Assembly: GCF_900129935.1 (NCBI RefSeq)
Contig: NZ_FQXJ01000011.1
Location: forward strand, 84,811-148,810
Direction of reading: 5' to 3'
DNA from: Desulfosporosinus lacus DSM 15449
GTDB lineage: Bacteria > Bacillota > Desulfitobacteriia > Desulfitobacteriales > Desulfitobacteriaceae
Length of the DNA stretch: 64,000 nt
Made by a program: the position numbers and the translations under genes. Shown here in pieces: positions 60,126 through 64,000 of the stretch. The stretch's first letter is position 1. Every line of letters starts with the position of its first letter. Under the pieces are notes generated by a model. The model saw nothing but the letters and a program-made list of their open reading frames with translations, was not told the DNA's origin and made no database searches.

Positions 60126-60239
60126 TTAGAGAATTAAAATTACTATCATAACGAATGCTGCACCAAAAATAGCAAATAGATCCTCATGTTTATCATTACT
60201 AAATAATGATAATTGCTTCTCTTCTTTTTTTTCAGACAT
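60126..60239 (-). CDS. 37-residue single-span membrane peptide
   Basis: ATG at 60239 directly follows a perfect TAAGGAGGTAACGATAC site, and the frame stops at 60126. It encodes an acidic/basic head (MSEKKEEKQLSLFSNDKHED) and one hydrophobic helix (LFAIFGAAFVMIVILIL). It lies between transporter B (gap 42 bases) and Usp (gap 22 bases). Such tiny membrane proteins often regulate the transporter they are encoded with. No known family. Confidence 0.75.
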   Translation of the reverse strand: MSEKKEEKQLSLFSNDKHEDLFAIFGAAFVMIVILIL

Positions 60240-60281
60240 GTATCGTTACCTCCTTAATATTACCTCTCAATAAAACTTTTA

Positions 60282-61391
60282 TTAAAACAACCATAGAACA
60301 ACGATTAAGGAAAGTGCAGCTTTCATGAAACCTGCAACAGAGCCAATAATCAAGGGAGTCCCTCCAGCCTTTTTCATTTCAGCAAAGGAAATTTGTAAGC
60401 CTAAGCCAGTGAGACCGATAGAGAAGAACCAGCTGTAAACATCACGGAATGCTTTTAGATCTGCAGAGACTGGCGAAGTAGGACCAAACGCACCGAAGGA
60501 AGTTAAAGTAACCGTTATGATAAAACCAAGCACGAATAACGGAAATTTGCTGAAGAAATTTTTCCCCATGTTAGCGGTTGCATTTGAGGTTTTGTCATCA
60601 GACATACGTGCATAAAGAATCGTGATCAATAGAACTACGAAAGGAAGGAAAACAACACGAGTTAAGTTGTAGATCTCGCCCACTTTTAAGCTGATGGACG
60701 GTATTTCTTTGGTGCCGGGATCAAAAGCAAGGGCTGCTGCTAATACTTGCCCTGAGTTTAGGATACCTGTACCCGCCCACATTCCAAACTGCTCAGGAGT
60801 CAATCCCATCAAATGTCCTAGAACTGGGAAGGTAAATAAGCAAACGATACCGAACGAAAGAATAGTAGCAATGGAGTAGGCAATATCTTCCCCTTTAGCT
60901 TTAACAGCCGGAGCAACCGCAACGATGGCCGATACACCACATACTCCGGCACCAGCGGCCAGACAAGCAGCAGATCCAGCATCCATGTTGTATTTCTTAC
61001 CTAACCAAAAAACGAAGAAAATTGTTGCAAACATAAATGATGCAATCATGAGGATGGACGTCGAACCCAGCTTAGCTAATTCAGCTAGGCTATAAAGTGA
61101 CCCAAGCAATATCACACCCATTTTGATAAAAATCCGAGAAGTTTTTACACCCATCTGGGCCCAAGAGGGAATTCCAATCGTATTACGAATAACCATACCG
61201 ATGATAATAACGATAATAACGTGATTGATTTTAAGTACGTCGCCAAAAAATTTAGAGTTGGTTTTTATCCACCCTTCGATACCAGTCCACTCACCACCGA
61301 TGGATTTTGTACCCATTGCCAGCATAGCGATAATGACCATAAAAAGAATTCCAGGTAATGCTTTAATCCATGTGCTAGTTTTATCGTTCAC
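60282..61391 (-). CDS. YeiH-family putative sulfate-exporter-type transporter B
   Basis: 369 residues, about ten to eleven membrane helices. Family core ACLAAGAGVCGVSAIVAVAPAVKAKGED, GILNSGQVLAAALAFDPGT, late FSIGLTGLGLQISFAEMKKAGG. It is the same family as copy A at 58011, but with a short N-terminus. First gene of a minus-strand operon (transporter B, membrane peptide, Usp). Upstream, a sequence-perfect sigma-54 promoter (61559-61577) and two TGACAA(A/T)TTGTC palindromes mark it as the target of the NtrC-type activator encoded opposite. GGAGGTA lies 8 bases before the ATG. Confidence 0.88.
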   Translation of the reverse strand: MNDKTSTWIKALPGILFMVIIAMLAMGTKSIGGEWTGIEGWIKTNSKFFGDVLKINHVIIVIIIGMVIRNTIGIPSWAQMGVKTSRIFIKMGVILLGSLYSLAELAKLGSTSILMIASFMFATIFFVFWLGKKYNMDAGSAACLAAGAGVCGVSAIVAVAPAVKAKGEDIAYSIATILSFGIVCLFTFPVLGHLMGLTPEQFGMWAGTGILNSGQVLAAALAFDPGTKEIPSISLKVGEIYNLTRVVFLPFVVLLITILYARMSDDKTSNATANMGKNFFSKFPLFVLGFIITVTLTSFGAFGPTSPVSADLKAFRDVYSWFFSIGLTGLGLQISFAEMKKAGGTPLIIGSVAGFMKAALSLIVVLWLF

Positions 61392-61558
61392 ATAAATACC
61401 TCCATCTTTTCTTCATTCATCAAGTAACCATTGATGAATTTTCTTGCGCAAACCTTATAAATTACCCGTAAAAAATTAATACTGCTGCTTAGATGTAATT
61501 GCTCATCTCCTTTGTGAAATATTATATTAAAACCATTATTTAGATTCGATAATTATAT

Positions 61559-61577
61559 AAGCAATAACCATGCCAAG
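61559..61577 (-). promoter_or_regulatory. Sigma-54 (RpoN) promoter of the transporter B operon
   Basis: Minus strand TTGGCATGGTTATTGCTT matches TGGCAY-N6-TTGCW. The invariant GG and GC are separated by exactly 10 bases. Predicted RNA start about 12 bases downstream, leaving a leader of about 155 bases before the ATG at 61391. Confidence 0.85.
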
Positions 61578-61650
61578 TCCTTGCACTTGTTAAAACAGTG
61601 TATTTCCAACGTTTGCGTTTTAAAAGGCGTTTTAGTTAATTGAGAGACTA

Positions 61651-61707
61651 TGACAAATTGTCACATATCCGAAAGATTGTCATGACAATTTGTCCTCTAT
61701 CTGACAA
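61651..61707. promoter_or_regulatory. Upstream activator sites (paired palindromes)
   Basis: TGACAAATTGTCA (61651-61663) and TGACAATTTGTCC (61683-61695), centres 32 bp apart (three helical turns), with an extra perfect palindrome ATTGTCATGACAAT (61676-61689) and a half-site TGACAA (61702-61707). They lie 75-150 bp upstream of the sigma-54 promoter, the usual place for NtrC-family binding. Confidence 0.75.
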
Positions 61708-61722
61708 TGCCTCGGTCATGCG

Positions 61723-61760
61723 TAAGACAGGAGAACGCCCCAGTGGCTTGTCCTGTCTTA
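61723..61760. repeat. Hairpin TAAGACAGGA/TCCTGTCTTA
   Basis: Perfect 10-bp arms separated by 18 bases, between the activator sites and gene 61922. No T-run, so an operator or a RNA element rather than a terminator. Confidence 0.45.
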
Positions 61761-61921
61761 GCATTAAAATCGATTCTCTTTTGGAATAAATTACCTTAAT
61801 CCTCTATGCTGTAAATTATCCCTATGGTAGAATAACTGTCAAGGGGCCCCATTCACATATCTTGAGGCTTGGAGCCTACGAATCAATTTTAAATTATTAA
61901 AAAGTGAAAGGGTGATATTTT

Positions 61922-62602
61922 GTGGTTCTTTTTACCTTCTTTGAATCCGTTCTCTGTCTGGGTACATTAGGAACGATCATACCTACAATCTATTTGGGGA
62001 AAAAGCTTAATCCACATTACCTTCCTTTTTATTTCATATTCTCCGGTCTCATCGTAGGAATTTTGTTCTCGTTTTCGAATTCTCTCAACCAAATTGGGTT
62101 TAAAGACCCATGGGGTATTCATACTTGGGCTATAGCAGGTCTAAATTTTATGATACTTGTTTATGTCATTCAGTTGCCGGCGCTGAGTTTAAAGAGCGCT
62201 TTAGAAATTAACTTCGTTTTACAGATACTTTTAATCTCTTGTCTTCCGATCAGCAATCAGCTTTTTATCGAAAATACCTTTCTAAGCCAAATGTTTACTT
62301 ATACCGTTTTGACTGGAGGAATCATCATTGTGTTTTATAATTCTTATCTCTTTATGCTTTCCTCGTTTGCAAATAAAGACCCTATTAATTTAAGTCTATA
62401 TTTATATGTAGTATTACTTGTCCTCATAGGCTTTAGACCGGTCTCTGAGACTTCTGGATATGTAACCTTTATTATGAATTTTGCTATTCAATATGGTATA
62501 TGGCCCTTAGGTATTTCCTTATCTATTAACTTCCTGCTTTTACCCTTGTTTAGCTTAATTCCATTTGGGATTATGAAGTCTTTGATAACCGCTAAGGGTT
62601 AA
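61922..62602 (+). CDS. Seven-helix membrane protein of unknown family
   Basis: 226 residues, about seven membrane helices, very hydrophobic, no charged catalytic motif. Starts at GTG 61922 with AAAGGGTGAT about 9 bases upstream. Divergent from transporter B and sharing its control region, so it may belong to the same regulon, although no sigma-54 promoter points its way. A near-match at 62626 has 9 instead of 10 bases between GG and GC and lies downstream of it. Confidence 0.7.
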   Translation: MVLFTFFESVLCLGTLGTIIPTIYLGKKLNPHYLPFYFIFSGLIVGILFSFSNSLNQIGFKDPWGIHTWAIAGLNFMILVYVIQLPALSLKSALEINFVLQILLISCLPISNQLFIENTFLSQMFTYTVLTGGIIIVFYNSYLFMLSSFANKDPINLSLYLYVVLLVLIGFRPVSETSGYVTFIMNFAIQYGIWPLGISLSINFLLLPLFSLIPFGIMKSLITAKG

Positions 62603-62712
62603 ACCTTAGAATTGAAGAAGAAGCTGCAACTTGGCATAGGATAGCTTGAATCTGCAATTGTAAGAAACAGCTGGAAAGCGACATTGTATTATCTTGCAAA
62701 GGAGGCCTATCG

Positions 62713-63081
62713 ATGAATCCAAATAATGAAACCTGTGTTCAGAGAGCGCGTTTTATCTTCAATTATTACGAAAAGAAAGAGTGGTTGGCTGGAGAAAAAC
62801 CACCCCTGGTTGACATAATTAAGGTAAAGGATGTTCAGCCGGAAAATTTAAGATATTTCGGTGAGTTTATGCATACTCGATTAAATCGTATTGCCGAAAT
62901 GATGGACATTCTTATAAAGGTACATGATGATTGGGCAATCACAGGTTGGAAAGACCACATTCTGATGGAGACAGAGTCTTTCGATTTTAATGACTCCCTT
63001 AAGGCCTTGAATGAACATGGTTACTATGATGATGAGTTTGTCTTGAAGGTGGAATATAAGCGCAAATGGGGTGTGCTTTAG
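62713..63081 (+). CDS. Hypothetical soluble protein (122 aa)
   Basis: Charged, helical protein (MNPNNETCVQRARFIFNYYEKKEW, later MHTRLNRIAEMMDILIKVHDDW). No motif recognised. AAAGGAGGCCTATCG precedes the ATG. Followed by a strong terminator at 63157. Family unknown. Confidence 0.7.
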   Translation: MNPNNETCVQRARFIFNYYEKKEWLAGEKPPLVDIIKVKDVQPENLRYFGEFMHTRLNRIAEMMDILIKVHDDWAITGWKDHILMETESFDFNDSLKALNEHGYYDDEFVLKVEYKRKWGVL

Positions 63082-63386
63082 ATGGCGCGGTAAAGGAAAT
63101 TTGATTTGTACGCTGCATGTTGATTGTTTGGGGTCAGACCTCGGGGGTCGGTAAAAAAACAAGGTGATTCGTATAAAAATATGCGGATCACCTTGTTTAA
63201 CTTTTTATAGTGTTATTTAGACATTAAGCGATTGTCATTCTTAAAAGATTTTTCATCTTATTGTGAAAATTCATATGAATGTTGGGAAGAAACCAAGATG
63301 AGATCTGTTGATATTGTCGGTTAGGTACTTATTCTGAAGTGACAAGCATAGGTTATTTACAAGCTATTAACTGGAGGTGGATAATC
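63082..63386. other. Intergenic, 305 bp
   Basis: Strong terminator at 63157-63208; the rest shows no gene. Ends with GGAGGTGG before the TTG start of the last gene. Confidence 0.5.
63157..63208 (+). terminator. Terminator
   Basis: AAACAAGGTGAT / ATCACCTTGTTT perfect 12-bp stem with inner TA-rich pairing, then AACTTTTT. Confidence 0.8.
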
Positions 63387-64000
63387 TTGGAGACTTATTT
63401 TTACGATGATCCCAGAATTAGAAAATGGATTAATCAGATCATTGAAAGAATCTTCACCGTTTGCATATTAACGGGGGTTGGTTCGGATGAAGAATTTCAA
63501 AAGGGTTGTCAAATCGTCATGAAACTTACAACATTATTACAGGATATCCCAAGTTTTCCGTCGGAATTCTTAACTGATGGAGTTAAACAACTCATAGAAC
63601 AACAGCTTCCTGATTCTCGTGTTATTAATAACTTTCCTAAATTCCAAGTTACCATGGATAGAATGTTACATGAGGGAATACTGAAAGTCACTGATTCCCA
63701 AAAGAAAGAGGCTTTCAATAGCATTTTGACTACTGTAAATACTAAAGATATTAACATGAAATTTCATGATAGCTATACCGAGGGTCTTGTGGAAGTATCT
63801 TGCATAGAGGGCGTGACTAATTCTGTACTTCCTGGTCTTGCCACTCTTCCTATATCGTACTCAGACGTACATCATACAAAAGCAGAAGCCCAAGCGAAAG
63901 CAGATGTCAAGGCACTCGAAGAGGCTCTGGCGCAGGCAGAAGCCCAGGCGAAAGCAGATGACCAGGCACATAAAGAGTCTCTAGCCCAAGCAGAGATGCA
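63387..64000 (+). CDS. Unknown protein with C-terminal Ala-rich coiled-coil repeats (cut by right edge)
   Basis: TTG 63387, 8 bases after CTGGAGGTGG, opens a frame that stays open to the window end (204 codons seen). Residues 1-165 are a mixed helical domain (FYDDPRIRKWINQIIERIF, PSFPSEFLTDGVKQLIEQQLPDSR, HEGILKVTDSQKKEAFNSIL). From about 168 the protein turns into repeats such as KAEAQAKADVKALEEALAQ and AEAQAKADDQAHKESLAQ, with matching DNA repeats (GCAGAAGCCCA-GCGAAAGCAGATG near 63890 and 63938). Probably a long coiled coil continues beyond the window. Family unknown. Confidence 0.65.
   Translation, partial: METYFYDDPRIRKWINQIIERIFTVCILTGVGSDEEFQKGCQIVMKLTTLLQDIPSFPSEFLTDGVKQLIEQQLPDSRVINNFPKFQVTMDRMLHEGILKVTDSQKKEAFNSILTTVNTKDINMKFHDSYTEGLVEVSCIEGVTNSVLPGLATLPISYSDVHHTKAEAQAKADVKALEEALAQAEAQAKADDQAHKESLAQAEM

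Noticed and set aside
62626..62645. Sigma-54-like TTGGCATAGGATAGCTTG
   Set aside because: Only 9 bases between GG and GC instead of 10, so not a valid sigma-54 promoter.

Overview
The window looks like a chromosome segment of a low-GC, anaerobic, spore-forming Firmicute of the Peptococcaceae type (Desulfosporosinus/Desulfitobacterium-like). This placement is inferred from gene content: a stand-alone Ni-Fe carbon monoxide dehydrogenase with CooC and a CooA-like sensor, LarC, the DUF6323/DUF6179 pair, a corrinoid ECF transporter under a B12 riboswitch, and strong AGGAGG-type ribosome binding sites. No rRNA, tRNA or CRISPR array was seen.

Region 1 (1-7.6 kb) is an eroding accessory stretch. It holds a UvrA-like ABC protein cut by the left edge, a flavodoxin/aldo-keto reductase deletion remnant behind an intact MerR-type promoter, a cupin and a RibD-like reductase, a degraded AraC-type response regulator, an exported phosphoesterase, an acetyltransferase that has apparently lost its ATG, a MoxR stub and an intact larC. 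Region 2 (7.8-13.5 kb) is on the minus strand: a three-gene DUF4116/MoxR ATPase/VWA-metallopeptidase operon, a methyltransferase, a HicA-like toxin-antitoxin pair with its palindromic operator, and the tail of a dead integrase.

Region 3 (13.6-31.9 kb): a four-domain CoA-disulfide reductase/rhodanese/TusA/DsrE protein behind a CstR-like operator, a MoaE-like protein, a TetR regulator that shares an operator motif with an adjacent Lon protease, two large c-di-GMP proteins, a DUF6323/DUF6179 operon and an old yellow enzyme. Region 4 (32.4-39.1 kb): a B12 riboswitch with a terminator ahead of an ECF transporter (A-A, T, S), then a long leader with a mini-ORF and two terminators ahead of a MutS2-like/RsgA-like ribosome-associated pair. 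Region 5 (39.4-48.5 kb): DoxX, an MGMT-type protein, GNAT, the cooA-cooS-cooC cluster, a DUF1456 protein, a DMT exporter and a methyltransferase.

Region 6 (48.9-54.2 kb): a 35-codon gene, a three-gene ABC-2 exporter, tandem RMD1/DUF155 paralogues and DUF454. Region 7 (54.5-61.7 kb) is the most coherent system. An NtrB-type kinase, an NtrC-type sigma-54 activator and a YeiH-family transporter overlap by single bases on the plus strand. They face a minus-strand operon of a second YeiH-family transporter, a 37-residue membrane peptide and a universal stress protein. That operon has a sequence-perfect sigma-54 promoter and paired TGACAA(A/T)TTGTC sites upstream. A highly structured gene-free stretch lies between the two converging operons. 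The window ends with two unknown proteins and a gene cut by the right edge that runs into Ala-rich coiled-coil repeats.
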